DNA of 64,000 nucleotides, taken from positions 1 through 64,000 of the forward strand of contig CAKUUY010000001.1 of NCBI GenBank assembly GCA_934693235.1, in the 5' to 3' direction. The position numbers and the translations under genes are program-made. The notes under the pieces were generated by a model. That model searched no databases. It was given only the letters and a program-made list of their open reading frames with translations, and was not told the DNA's origin. Shown piece after piece: positions 51,051 to 60,534 of the stretch. The stretch is from an uncultured Candidatus Melainabacteria bacterium (GTDB taxonomy: Bacteria > Cyanobacteriota > Vampirovibrionia > Gastranaerophilales > Gastranaerophilaceae). Each line of letters starts with the position of its first letter. Position 1 is the stretch's first letter.

Positions 51051-51071
51051 AGACGAAAAAGGAGTGAGGTT

Positions 51072-52313
51072 ATGGGACAAACATTAGCAGAAAAAATTAT
51101 TTCAGAACATGCAGGCAAAAGTGTTAAAGCAGGAGAACTTGTAATTGCAAATGTTGATGTTACTGCAGTTCAGGATGGAACAGGGCCTTTAACCGTTCAG
51201 GAGTTTAAAAAATTAGGTAAAGAAAAATTGTTTAATCCTGAAAGAACAATTCTTTTTATTGATCATGCATCACCTAGTCCGCGAAAAGAATTATCGAATA
51301 CTCATACAGTATTAAGAGATTTTTCTAAAGAATATGGAGCTGTGTTGTCAGATGTCGGCGCAGGAGTATGTCATCAAAGATTGGTGGAAACATTTGTTAA
51401 TCCTTGTGAAATATTGGTAGGTGCAGATTCTCACACTTGTACGTCAGGCGCTTTGGGAGCTTTTGCTACAGGAATGGGGTCAACTGATATTGCTGTAGCT
51501 ATGGCCTTAGGTAAAACTTGGCTAAAAGTTCCTCAAACATTCAAAATTGAAGTTACGGGCAAATTTAAAGAGGGAATTTGTTCTAAAGATTTAATGTTGC
51601 ACTTAATCGGAATGATTGGCGCTGATGGTGCGACATATAAAGCATTAGAATTCTGTGGAGATACAATTGAAAATATGTCTATGTCAGAAAGGTTTACGCT
51701 TGCCAATATGGCTGTTGAAGCCGGTGCTAAAGCCGGTTTGTTTTTGGCAGACGACAAGACGCGAGAATTTTTAAAATCTCGAGGACGTGAGGATAAATTT
51801 AGAACATTAAAACCTGATGAAGATGCAGTTTATGAAAGAGTGATAAAAATTAACGCTGAAGATATCGGACATACTGTTTCCTGTCCGCATACCGTTGATA
51901 ATGCAAAACCTGTTGAAGAATTGAAAAATATAAAAGTTAATCAAGTTTTTGTCGGTACTTGTACAAATGGCAGAATAGAAGATTTGAGAATTGTAGCACA
52001 AATTCTTAAAGGGAAAAAAATTAATCCTGATGTAAGAATGTTAATTTGTCCTGCTTCAAAAGACGTTTATTTACAAGCTCTTTCTGAAAATTTAATTAGA
52101 ACTTTTGTTGAAGCTAATGCAACTATTTTACCTCCTGGCTGTGGACCATGTGTAGGGGTTCATGCCGGAACTTTAGCGGATGGAGAAGTTTGTCTTGCAA
52201 CCCAAAATCGAAACTTTAGAGGTCGGATGGGCAATGTAGAGGGTTCAATTTATTTGGCTTCTCCTTATGTTGCAGCATATACTGCATTGCGCGGCTATAT
52301 TTGTGCAGAATAA
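51072..52313 (+). CDS. leuC: 3-isopropylmalate dehydratase / homoaconitase family, large subunit
   Basis: A 413-residue [4Fe-4S] dehydratase of the short archaeal-type LeuC/HacA group. The cluster cysteines are expected in GADSHTCTSGALG, VGTCTNGRIEDLR and PPGCGPCVGVH. It would isomerise 2-isopropylmalate in leucine synthesis, or homocitrate or methyl-citramalate. The small subunit (leuD) is not adjacent in the window, which is unusual. The substrate is therefore only presumed. Confidence 0.88.
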   Translation: MGQTLAEKIISEHAGKSVKAGELVIANVDVTAVQDGTGPLTVQEFKKLGKEKLFNPERTILFIDHASPSPRKELSNTHTVLRDFSKEYGAVLSDVGAGVCHQRLVETFVNPCEILVGADSHTCTSGALGAFATGMGSTDIAVAMALGKTWLKVPQTFKIEVTGKFKEGICSKDLMLHLIGMIGADGATYKALEFCGDTIENMSMSERFTLANMAVEAGAKAGLFLADDKTREFLKSRGREDKFRTLKPDEDAVYERVIKINAEDIGHTVSCPHTVDNAKPVEELKNIKVNQVFVGTCTNGRIEDLRIVAQILKGKKINPDVRMLICPASKDVYLQALSENLIRTFVEANATILPPGCGPCVGVHAGTLADGEVCLATQNRNFRGRMGNVEGSIYLASPYVAAYTALRGYICAE

Positions 52314-52412
52314 AATTGCAATCGTTAATAAAAAAATATACACAATCGACTATACTATAACGAATGAGCATTTCTGGATAAAAATTCCTTACTATATATG
52401 TAAGGAGAAAGT

Positions 52413-53006
52413 ATGTCAGGCGATAAGATTCAGTATAAAAAAATGTCGTTGGAAGAACTTGTTGTATTATCACAACAAAATGACTTTAAGGCTTTAGAAG
52501 AACTCATCAGGAGTGAACAAAAAAATGTCTATGCTGCTTTTTCTTACCTTAGTCAAAAAAAAGAAAATGTTTCAGATTTAACTCAAGAAGCATTGCTTCG
52601 TGTTGCAAAAAATATACATAATTTAAAAAATCCAAAACTTTTTAAAAGTTGGCTCAATCAGATTGTGACAAATCTATTTTATGATGAACTGAGAAAAACA
52701 CAAAGAAAGCCTGACGTAATTTCTCTAGATGAAGAAACTGAAAATTTTCCATCGATAAAATTTCAATTGTCAGATAAAAAATGTAAACCTCATGAAAAAT
52801 GTATAACTTCAGAACTGGAACAAATAATAAAAAAAGCAATCTTAAATTTGCCAAATCAATTTAAAATAGTAATAATTCTGCGCGAATTACAAGGCTTAAG
52901 TTATGAAGAAATTGCTCAAATTACACATTCAAGTGTAGGAACTGTAAAATCAAGAATTGCACGAGCAAGAGGTAAATTACAAGAAGATTTAAAAAATTAT
53001 ATATAA
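52413..53006 (+). CDS. ECF-type RNA polymerase sigma factor
   Basis: A 197-residue sigma factor with region 2 (DLTQEALLRVAKNIHNLKNP, then FKSWLNQIVTNLFYDELRK) and region 4 (LRELQGLSYEEIAQITHSS, VKSRIARARGKLQ), and no region 1 or 3. It binds its own promoters with core polymerase under stress. AAGGAG precedes the ATG. The downstream gene encodes the likely anti-sigma factor, 9 bases away. Confidence 0.93.
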   Translation: MSGDKIQYKKMSLEELVVLSQQNDFKALEELIRSEQKNVYAAFSYLSQKKENVSDLTQEALLRVAKNIHNLKNPKLFKSWLNQIVTNLFYDELRKTQRKPDVISLDEETENFPSIKFQLSDKKCKPHEKCITSELEQIIKKAILNLPNQFKIVIILRELQGLSYEEIAQITHSSVGTVKSRIARARGKLQEDLKNYI

Positions 53007-53015
53007 GGAGAAAAC

Positions 53016-53552
53016 ATGCAACATCAATTATCATGTGAACAGGTTACTGCTTTATTAACATTTTATGCAGAAGACAAATTAAGCAAAAAATTAACGCAAT
53101 GTGTACAAGAACACTTGCAAATTTGTCCAGAATGTATGGAAAAATATAGACATTTAAAACAAATTTTAAATAAATATGAAAAAATTCAAAACGAAGAACT
53201 GATGCCATCATATAATACAAAGCAATATGAAAAATTCAAAACGAATTTGTCAGCCTACGTTGATAACGAATTAAATGACTTAGAAAATATTAAAATAAAG
53301 AAATTTGCAATTGCAAATCCTTTAGCCCGACAAGATTTAGAAAATATTTATACTTTTAAAAAATTGTTGCATTCATCTTTTGAAAGAACTAAAAATGAAC
53401 TAAAAACAGATTTCTCAAAATCTATTATGCATAAAATTCAGCAAAATAGTATCATAGAAAATAATATTGATCCGTTTTTAAAGCTTTCTACGGCTTTTTT
53501 TATAATGGTTAGTTGTATAGTTTTTGGTATAATTAAACTTTTATATTTTTAA
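53016..53552 (+). CDS. Membrane anti-sigma factor with zinc-finger (zf-HC2) domain
   Basis: A 178-residue protein. The N-terminal anti-sigma zinc finger is HLQICPEC (HxxxCxxC, about residues 30-37). A helical middle follows, then one C-terminal transmembrane helix (AFFIMVSCIVFGIIKLLYF). It should hold the upstream ECF sigma factor at the membrane until a signal frees it. The 3' end overlaps the convergent gene by 12 bases. Confidence 0.87.
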   Translation: MQHQLSCEQVTALLTFYAEDKLSKKLTQCVQEHLQICPECMEKYRHLKQILNKYEKIQNEELMPSYNTKQYEKFKTNLSAYVDNELNDLENIKIKKFAIANPLARQDLENIYTFKKLLHSSFERTKNELKTDFSKSIMHKIQQNSIIENNIDPFLKLSTAFFIMVSCIVFGIIKLLYF

Positions 53553-54182
53553 AGAACCTGAAGAATATTTATTTGCGGACATTTTTATGTAAGCATCCAT
53601 AGAAATACCCCTTGGAGATTTTAATTCTACACCATTATCCAACCTATTCATTTTTGCTAATGTTTGTTTTTGTCTTTTAGAAGCATATTGGTTTCTGAGA
53701 ATTGGAGTGACAATGTTACAAGAAATAATTGAACCAATTGTACTTGCAACAACATCTACCCCATTTTTAAACGGTTTATAATCTCCTTTAATGTCAGAAA
53801 AATTAGCCATTTTTTCAATATTAAAGTTAAGTTTTCCAATATGTTCATTCGAATTTACACCTTGTTTAGTTAAAAATTCTCTAATTGGTTTGGTTGTTAA
53901 TTTCCCGCTAGAAACAAGCTTTGAAGCAGCATTTTTAAAAGTACTTGTTATTACATAAAATGACAAGATATTGATTGCTGCATCAGCAATCTCTTGTGGA
54001 ATTAAGAAACTTTTTTGTTCAGGAGAAATTTTGTCGTTAAAAACAACAGCGCTAACCTGTGCTAATGATGATAAAATCCATCCTAACACTCCTGTATGAA
54101 CAAGCATTTTACCCGGATTTTCACCATAATTTTTGTACATTGATGTTTTAAAATCGGAGAATAAATTTGCAGGACTTTTCAT
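53541..54182 (-). CDS. Hypothetical membrane protein
   Basis: A 213-residue protein with two or three moderately hydrophobic segments (TGVLGWILSSLAQVSAVVF, IADAAINILSFYVITS, VDVVASTIGSIISCNIV) and a basic C-terminus. It overlaps the 54179 gene by 4 bases and looks like its partner; both share the theme of N-terminal cytoplasmic helices plus paired membrane segments. I do not recognise the family. Confidence 0.6.
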   Translation of the reverse strand: MKSPANLFSDFKTSMYKNYGENPGKMLVHTGVLGWILSSLAQVSAVVFNDKISPEQKSFLIPQEIADAAINILSFYVITSTFKNAASKLVSSGKLTTKPIREFLTKQGVNSNEHIGKLNFNIEKMANFSDIKGDYKPFKNGVDVVASTIGSIISCNIVTPILRNQYASKRQKQTLAKMNRLDNGVELKSPRGISMDAYIKMSANKYSSGSLKI

Positions 54183-54763
54183 CGTTTTGCCTCCATATTT
54201 TTCTCTTCTCCTTTTTTAACAAGAGCATTTGTCAAAAATTTGGTTAGAGGTGCATCAATTATGAAATTTGTAAACATCATTACAACCAGTGCAACTACTG
54301 TTCCCATTGCATTCCGATACTGTAAAAATGCATCTGTTGTATTGTCTTTGATGTTCTCAGGAGTAAATGTCGTTTCTATTTTTGAAACATTTGGGCCTGA
54401 AATTTTAGATAGTGCTTTTATCCCTTTAATACAACCCTTACGAATAAAGTAGCCGGTAAAGGTTCCTGCAATGATTTTGGCAATAGTTCTGGCAACAGAT
54501 ACTTTTCTTGTTTTTTCATCAACATCTTTGTTGTGCCCATCGATAAATGGTTGTGACATAAGGGCTGATGCTCCTAATATTAAACGTTGTTCCGCCGATG
54601 AAATTTTCTCTCCCGTTGCTTTTATGCCATTTATAACTTTTTTGTTGGAATATACAGAGTCCGGAAACATGTCAAGTGCACCCTGTTTAACACGTCGAAC
54701 AGCGTTTGAAGCACCCTTATAAAGGGAAGAATTGTAAATGTATGTTGATATTCCTAATGACAT
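54179..54763 (-). CDS. Hypothetical membrane protein
   Basis: A 194-residue protein from ATG 54763 (MSLGISTYIYNSSLYKG); an upstream ATG at 54799 is possible. Hydrophobic stretches include TIAKIIAGTFTGYFI and GTVVALVVMMFTNFIIDAPL. It is coupled by a 4-base overlap to the 53541 gene. The function is unknown; the pair could be an inner-membrane complex. Confidence 0.6.
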   Translation of the reverse strand: MSLGISTYIYNSSLYKGASNAVRRVKQGALDMFPDSVYSNKKVINGIKATGEKISSAEQRLILGASALMSQPFIDGHNKDVDEKTRKVSVARTIAKIIAGTFTGYFIRKGCIKGIKALSKISGPNVSKIETTFTPENIKDNTTDAFLQYRNAMGTVVALVVMMFTNFIIDAPLTKFLTNALVKKGEEKNMEAKR

Positions 54764-54873
54764 ATTTCTACACCCAAAAATATAAAGATTGTAAAGCACA
54801 ATAATTGCTTAAAAATCGCAATATATTAATAAAGTTTTACAATCTTTTTAATTATTGGTTTATTTAATTTTAA

Positions 54874-56109
54874 TTATAATTTTGCACCTTTTGGGACAAC
54901 CGTTACTCCGTTAGGAGAAACATGAAATCCGCGTTTGATGTCATCTTCTCTATTAAAGCCAATTCGCGTATTAGGTGGTACTACTACATTTTTGTCAATG
55001 ATGGCTTTTTTTATTCTTGAATGACGACCGATTTCAACGTTTTCCATTAAAATACTTTCTGATATTTGAGAAAAACTGTTAACTTTAACTTTAGGAGATA
55101 ATACGCATTTTGATAGACCTGCTCCGGATACTATGCAGCCCTCTGATACCATTGAATTTGTTGCCATTCCGACACGTTCTCCTTCTTCCCAGATAAATTT
55201 TGCAGGAGGATAATTGTAGTTAAATGTTCTGAGTGGCCAATCTTGAGAATATAAATTTAACTCAGGATCATAGTCTAACAAGTCCATATTTGCTTGCCAA
55301 TAAGCATCAATACTACCGACGTCCATCCAATAACCTCGTTCTCTATCTGTCATTCCCGGGAAAGAATTGTCGTTAAAATTGTACACAAAAATTCGTTTTC
55401 CCTCATTTAACATCATAGGAATTACGTTCTTTCCGAAGTCGTGATTTGAATTTTTGATTTTTTCGTCTTCTTCTAATGCTTTAAGCAGACTGTCTTTATC
55501 AAAAATATAATTACCCATCGATGCCAAACACATATTTGGATTTCCTGGGATTGATTTTGGAGTTGTTTGTGGTTTTTCGACGAAATTTATAAGTTTCCAA
55601 TTGTCGTCAACTTCAATAATGCCAAATTCATGCGCTTCTTCAATCGGAATTGGGATAGCTGAAATTGTTAAATTCGCATTCTTTTCTTTGTGGTAATCCA
55701 ACATTTGCGAAACATCCATTTTATAAATGTGGTCTCCACCAAAAATGCACACATAATCAGGGTCTTCATCTGTGATATGGAAAACATTTTGATAAATTGC
55801 ATCAGCTGTTCCCCTATACCAATCAGAACCTGTTCTCATTTGTGCAGGGGCTAAATCTACATATTGGTTCAAAAACGGGGACAAAGCCCAACCACGTGTG
55901 ATATGCTTGTTTAATGAATCTGATTTATATTGGGTAAGTACCTTGATTTTAAAGAAGCCTGAATTAATAAAGTTGTTTAATACAAAATCTATAATTCTAT
56001 ATCTTCCTCCAAAAGGTACCGCTGGCTTTGCTCTATCCTTTGTTAGAGGGTATAATCTTTTCCCCTCGCCTCCTGCTAAAATCATTACTAAAGCATCATC
56101 AATTGACAT
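54874..56109 (-). CDS. glgC: Glucose-1-phosphate adenylyltransferase
   Basis: It makes ADP-glucose for glycogen synthesis. It has 411 residues. The N-terminal pyrophosphorylase loop is LAGGEGKRLYPLTKDRAKPA with the activator-site Lys, then GTADAIYQN and the C-terminal left-handed beta-helix. GGAGG lies 6 bases before ATG 56109. It is monocistronic. Together with the GT35 homologue at 47555 it suggests alpha-glucan storage. Confidence 0.95.
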   Translation of the reverse strand: MSIDDALVMILAGGEGKRLYPLTKDRAKPAVPFGGRYRIIDFVLNNFINSGFFKIKVLTQYKSDSLNKHITRGWALSPFLNQYVDLAPAQMRTGSDWYRGTADAIYQNVFHITDEDPDYVCIFGGDHIYKMDVSQMLDYHKEKNANLTISAIPIPIEEAHEFGIIEVDDNWKLINFVEKPQTTPKSIPGNPNMCLASMGNYIFDKDSLLKALEEDEKIKNSNHDFGKNVIPMMLNEGKRIFVYNFNDNSFPGMTDRERGYWMDVGSIDAYWQANMDLLDYDPELNLYSQDWPLRTFNYNYPPAKFIWEEGERVGMATNSMVSEGCIVSGAGLSKCVLSPKVKVNSFSQISESILMENVEIGRHSRIKKAIIDKNVVVPPNTRIGFNREDDIKRGFHVSPNGVTVVPKGAKL

Positions 56110-56235
56110 GAAAACCTCCAATTCGTACGTCAATTATACATCACATTTTAATTTAAGTCCAGTTTATAATATTAGCGTGGTGGGTTATTTTTGAGTTTAT
56201 GTAATAGATTGTATAATTATAAAAAAGGTTAAAAA

Positions 56236-56835
56236 CTAGTGACAACCGCCGCATCCGCCACAAGAATTTCCACAACCGCCAGGTGAAGTTAAGAAATCAG
56301 AAAAATCAAACACTTCATCTTTTAAAATTTTATCTATAACAATCGGGTAAAGCATGCCTTCTAATTTATATATATTTTTTTCAAATTCATCAAAGTGAGT
56401 CAAATTATCAATCAAAATCGGGTATTGAGCGATTATTTCATCTCTTTCAATATCTTCGGTTAGTTTGTGAACGGTTACTCCTGAAACTTTTACTCCTGCT
56501 AAAAACGCTCTGCTTATTTCGTCAATACCGCGAAATGCCGGTAATAACGAACCGTGAATGTTTATAAATTTACTTGTTTCAAAAACTTCCTTTTGCAGAC
56601 ATTGTCTGTAATCACAAACTGCTACCAAATCGAAATCGTGTGCCGAAAAATATTCAACGTTCATTTCAAAAGGTAATAATTTTGTGTTTTTACATAGTTC
56701 TTTAGCTTGTTTGAAAAACTCACTGTGCTCGTCGTTGGAAATACAAGTTATTTTAATATCTTTCCCATCAAAATATTTTAAAATATCTTCTAATACACAA
56801 CTTTTTGCAGAACCTAAAATCGCTAATTTTTTCAT
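56236..56835 (-). CDS. PurN-like formyltransferase with Cys/Gly metal-binding tail
   Basis: A 199-residue protein. The formyltransferase core shows NIHGSLLPAFRG (catalytic His) and SGVTVHKLTEDIERDEIIAQ. The last residues are GGCGNSCGGCGGCH, with four Cys and a terminal His, not part of the known family fold. The ATG at 56835 follows AAAGGGGAG. The enzyme may use formyl-folate on an unknown amine. The tail suggests metal binding or a recognition tag. Confidence 0.75.
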   Translation of the reverse strand: MKKLAILGSAKSCVLEDILKYFDGKDIKITCISNDEHSEFFKQAKELCKNTKLLPFEMNVEYFSAHDFDLVAVCDYRQCLQKEVFETSKFINIHGSLLPAFRGIDEISRAFLAGVKVSGVTVHKLTEDIERDEIIAQYPILIDNLTHFDEFEKNIYKLEGMLYPIVIDKILKDEVFDFSDFLTSPGGCGNSCGGCGGCH

Positions 56836-56895
56836 AATTTTCTCCCCTTTTTTCATATAATAGCAAAAAAATTTATATTTGTACTTAATATAAGT

Positions 56896-57240
56896 ATGGA
56901 AATTCAAAATAACATATCATTTGGTACAAAATTTAGAACAGTTAATATTTTAGAAACAACTACTCAAAAATGTATTGAAAGCGAATCTGTTGCTGATTTA
57001 AAACCTGTTATAGATGCACTTTGGCCCGAAAAAATTAAAGCAACCGGAAGTAAAGGTTATAGATATTTTCTTCAAACAATTGGAGAGAGGGTTCAACAAA
57101 AATATCCCGAAATTGCAAGTGCAACTGATAGTTTAAGAAATTATTTGAAACAAAATCCTTGGGCTAGAAAATCAGAACTCCAAGAACAAGTAAAACCTCT
57201 TGTTAACAAAATAGGTAACGAAATTGACATAACATTATAA
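56896..57240 (+). CDS. Hypothetical protein with N-terminal ISFG motif
   Basis: A 114-residue helical protein. The N-terminus MEIQNNISFGTKFR is a variant of the recurrent Asn-rich plus F-G start. The body contains GSKGYRYFLQTIGERVQQKY. It has no domain I recognise. A terminator begins within the stop region. Confidence 0.55.
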   Translation: MEIQNNISFGTKFRTVNILETTTQKCIESESVADLKPVIDALWPEKIKATGSKGYRYFLQTIGERVQQKYPEIASATDSLRNYLKQNPWARKSELQEQVKPLVNKIGNEIDITL

Positions 57241-57270
57241 AAAAAGACCGCAACAAGTACGGTCTTTTTT
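57239..57270. terminator. Bidirectional terminator between 56896 and oadB
   Basis: AAAAAGACCG and CGGTCTTTTT form a 10-bp stem with T-runs on both strands. Confidence 0.85.
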
Positions 57271-57295
57271 GGTTTTCGATATTTATTTTTACATT

Positions 57296-58471
57296 CTAAT
57301 TGCAAAGAGCAAGCAATATGCCTGCGGCAACTGCAGAACCGATTACTCCTGCAACATTTGGTCCCATTGCGTGCATTAACAAGTAGTTTTGAGGATTTGC
57401 TTCTAAACCGACTTTGTTTGCAACCCGGGCTGCCATTGGAACCGCAGAAACCCCAGCAGCACCAATTAATGGGTTTATTTTGTTTTTAGAGAATAAATTC
57501 ATTATTTTTGCAAATATTACACCTGCGGCAGTAGCAAATGAAAATGCCAAAATCCCCAAAATCAAAATGAATAAAGTTTGCAATGTCAAAAATTGAGCTG
57601 CAGAAAGTTTTGAACCGACTGACAAGCCTAAGAATATTGTCACAATGTTGATTAAAGCATTTTGCATTGTGTCAGATAGTCTTTCTACAACACCGCATTC
57701 TTTACAAATATTACCGAAAGTTAAAGCTCCAACTAATGGACAAGCATCTGGTAAAAAGATTATGCAAAGTCCCAATACAACAATTGGAAATACAATCTTT
57801 TCACGCTTAGTAACTTCTCTCAACTGGGTCATTTGAATTTCACGTTCTGACTTAGTCGTGAAAAATTTCATAATTGGTGGTTGAATGACAGGGACTAGCG
57901 CCATATAAGAATATGCTGCAACAGCGATTGCACCAAGCAATTCTGGAGCAAGTTTTGAGGTTACATAAATCGAAGTTGGCCCATCTGCGCCGCCGATAAT
58001 TCCGATTGCGCCTGATTGAGGTAGTGTGAAGCCAAATATGCACAATGCTAAGAGTAATGCTCCGAAAATTCCAAATTGTGCTGCACCGCCTAATAGTGCA
58101 GTCTTTGGATTAGCAATTAACGGTCCAAAATCCGTCATCGCTCCGACACCCATAAAAATTATTAGTGGAAATAAACCTTGGTGAATACCAAATTCATAAA
58201 TTATTCCCAAAAAACCGTTAGGTTCTGCTATTCCGGCAACAGGAATGTTAGAAAGTAAACCTCCAAAAGCAATTGGCACTAGCAATAGCGGTTCAAATTG
58301 CTTCTTAATACCTAACCACAACAAAAACAAGCATACCAAAATCATAATTGGTGAACCGAATTGATGTAGAAATTGTTCAAATCCGTTTGAGATATTTGGG
58401 TCAACAGGCTGAATAAAGTTCGCGATACCTGTAGATTGCCATAATTTATATAAACTGTCTACTAAATTCAT
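57296..58471 (-). CDS. oadB: Sodium-pump decarboxylase, beta (membrane) subunit
   Basis: A 391-residue integral membrane protein with about nine to eleven helices that decarboxylates carboxybiotin and exports Na+. [16 protein letters not shown] and [19 protein letters not shown] are the conserved parts, the first containing the functional Asp. It is the last gene of birA-oadG-oadA-oadB. Confidence 0.95.
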   Translation of the reverse strand: MNLVDSLYKLWQSTGIANFIQPVDPNISNGFEQFLHQFGSPIMILVCLFLLWLGIKKQFEPLLLVPIAFGGLLSNIPVAGIAEPNGFLGIIYEFGIHQGLFPLIIFMGVGAMTDFGPLIANPKTALLGGAAQFGIFGALLLALCIFGFTLPQSGAIGIIGGADGPTSIYVTSKLAPELLGAIAVAAYSYMALVPVIQPPIMKFFTTKSEREIQMTQLREVTKREKIVFPIVVLGLCIIFLPDACPLVGALTFGNICKECGVVERLSDTMQNALINIVTIFLGLSVGSKLSAAQFLTLQTLFILILGILAFSFATAAGVIFAKIMNLFSKNKINPLIGAAGVSAVPMAARVANKVGLEANPQNYLLMHAMGPNVAGVIGSAVAAGILLALCN

Positions 58472-58488
58472 TATTTATTCTCCTATTC

Positions 58489-60276
58489 TTAACCGATAGT
58501 TACCAAAATATCCCCGGTTTTAACTTTTCCGCCTGCTTCAATATCGACCTCATTGACTGTTCCTGATAGTGGAGATTTAATTTCTGTTTCCATTTTCATC
58601 GCTTCAATCACTGCAATAACATCCCCCTCTGCAACGCTATCGCCAACAGAAACGTTTACTCTTAATACAGTTCCCGGAAGAGCTGCTTTAACAGGTTGTC
58701 CATCACCAACTGAGCCTGAAGATTTTTCAATACCTGCTTTAACATCGAAATCATAAGTTTTTCCGTTAACAACGGCTTTTTGGTCGCTCAATTCAATACC
58801 ATATTTTTTCCCGTTAACTGTAACAGTAAATTCTTTTCCTGAATTATTGACAGATGGTGTTGTTTCTTTTTTTTCGCACTTTCTAACACCAATTGTGCCT
58901 TTGCCTTGCAAGAACAAAATCCCTTTTTCTTTACAAGCTGCGGAAATAAAAATATTTTCATCATTTATAGGTAATCCGGCATCTTCAAGACGTTTTGTAG
59001 CTGCAGTGATTCCTTTAGATTCGTCTCTATCATTAATATCAACAACTTTTTCAGTAGTAGGTTCAAGCTCTAATTGCTCTGATGCAATTTTTACAACTTC
59101 TGCATCCGGTTCACAAGGTGTTTTCCCGAAATATCCAAGAACCATTTTTCCATAGCCTTCTGCAATTTTAGCCCATTTGCCGTGAATAACGTTGTTGAAC
59201 GCTTGTTGGAAATAGAATTGTGAAACAGGAGTTACAGATGTTCCAAAACCACCTTTTTCAACAACTTCTTTCATAGCTGCAACAATTTCAGGATATCTGT
59301 CCATCAAGTTGTTATCTCTTAACATTTGAGTGTTAGCTGTTAAAGCCCCTCCCGGAAGCGGAGATTGAATAATCATAGGATTTACTGCCAATGCTTCAGG
59401 AGGTAAGAAGTAATCTTTCATGCAATCTTTAAAGATTTCTTCTGTTTCAAGAATTTTTTCGATATCTAAACCTAAATCATACTCAGTTCCTTTCAAAGCA
59501 TGCCACATTGAAACGATATCAGGTTGAGCTGTTCCTCCTGAAACGGGTTTCATAGATAAGTCAATTCCGTCGGCACCACCATCAAGAGCTGCCAAATATG
59601 CAGCTAAGCCTGTCCCTGCTGTCTCATGAGAGTGAAAGCGAATATGAGCATCAGCACCTAAAATTTCTCTTGCACGCTTTATCGTTTCATAAACTTTTCT
59701 AGGATTTGAAGTTCCTGAAGCATCTTTATAAGCAAGGCTGTCGAACGGAATACCGGCATCAAGAATATTTCTCAAAACTCTTTCGTAAAACTCTGCGTCA
59801 TGTGCCCCTGAACAACCGATAGGTAATTCCATCATTGTAATTGTAACTTCGTGTTTTAGACCATTATCTTTAATGCATTGACCTGAATAGATTAAGTTAT
59901 TAACATCATTCAATGCGTCGAAATTTCTAACAGTTGTAACACCATGCTTTTTGAACATTTTTGCGTGCAAATTGATAATATCACGTGGCTGCGAATCAAG
60001 TCCCACAACATTTACACCTCTTGCTAAACTTTGCAAATTAATATCAGGCCCTACAGTAGCTCTGATTTTGTCCATTGTTTCAAAAGCATTTTCTCTACAG
60101 TAGAAAATAGGTGATTGAAAACGAGCACCACCTGCAACTTCGAAATGTCTTATACCAGCGTCAACAGCAGCTTTCAATGCCGGCAAAAAATCGTCAACAA
60201 ATACTCTTGCCCCATAAACTGACTGAAAACCATCTCTAAAAGATGTATCCATTACTTTAATCTGTTTTTTACCCAT
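58489..60276 (-). CDS. oadA: Oxaloacetate decarboxylase alpha subunit (carboxyltransferase plus biotinyl domain)
   Basis: A 595-residue protein. The N-terminal HMGL-like carboxyltransferase carries DTSFRDGFQS, the metal-binding HSHETAGTG and the Lys in AYKDASG. A linker follows, then a C-terminal biotinyl domain with EAMKMETEI, where Lys is biotinylated. It moves CO2 from a carboxylic acid (probably oxaloacetate) to biotin. The first gene of the operon encodes the matching biotin ligase. Confidence 0.95.
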   Translation of the reverse strand: MGKKQIKVMDTSFRDGFQSVYGARVFVDDFLPALKAAVDAGIRHFEVAGGARFQSPIFYCRENAFETMDKIRATVGPDINLQSLARGVNVVGLDSQPRDIINLHAKMFKKHGVTTVRNFDALNDVNNLIYSGQCIKDNGLKHEVTITMMELPIGCSGAHDAEFYERVLRNILDAGIPFDSLAYKDASGTSNPRKVYETIKRAREILGADAHIRFHSHETAGTGLAAYLAALDGGADGIDLSMKPVSGGTAQPDIVSMWHALKGTEYDLGLDIEKILETEEIFKDCMKDYFLPPEALAVNPMIIQSPLPGGALTANTQMLRDNNLMDRYPEIVAAMKEVVEKGGFGTSVTPVSQFYFQQAFNNVIHGKWAKIAEGYGKMVLGYFGKTPCEPDAEVVKIASEQLELEPTTEKVVDINDRDESKGITAATKRLEDAGLPINDENIFISAACKEKGILFLQGKGTIGVRKCEKKETTPSVNNSGKEFTVTVNGKKYGIELSDQKAVVNGKTYDFDVKAGIEKSSGSVGDGQPVKAALPGTVLRVNVSVGDSVAEGDVIAVIEAMKMETEIKSPLSGTVNEVDIEAGGKVKTGDILVTIG

Positions 60277-60297
60277 ATATTTACCTTTCCTATAAAC

Positions 60298-60534
60298 TTA
60301 CTTTCTTGCCATTACTGCAGCTATAGCAACTGCAATTGCTTCATCTTCATTTGAAATTACTTTTTTTACAGCTTTTTGAACTGTTTCAATTTTTTCAGGA
60401 AAAATTTTGTTCAAATACAAAACTATCGCTGACATCATGCGCATTGAAACAATTAACAAACAAAGGAATAGAAGAACAAACCCCATTCCAATAGCCATTA
60501 GTGTTAATCCTAAAATCCAATTTTCACCACTCAT
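60298..60534 (-). CDS. oadG: Sodium-pump decarboxylase, gamma subunit
   Basis: A 78-residue protein with one N-terminal membrane helix (LTLMAIGMGFVLLFLCLLIV) and a cytoplasmic helical tail ending in Ala-rich AIAAVMARK. This is the usual small subunit that joins the alpha and beta subunits. It overlaps birA by 4 bases. Confidence 0.88.
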   Translation of the reverse strand: MSGENWILGLTLMAIGMGFVLLFLCLLIVSMRMMSAIVLYLNKIFPEKIETVQKAVKKVISNEDEAIAVAIAAVMARK

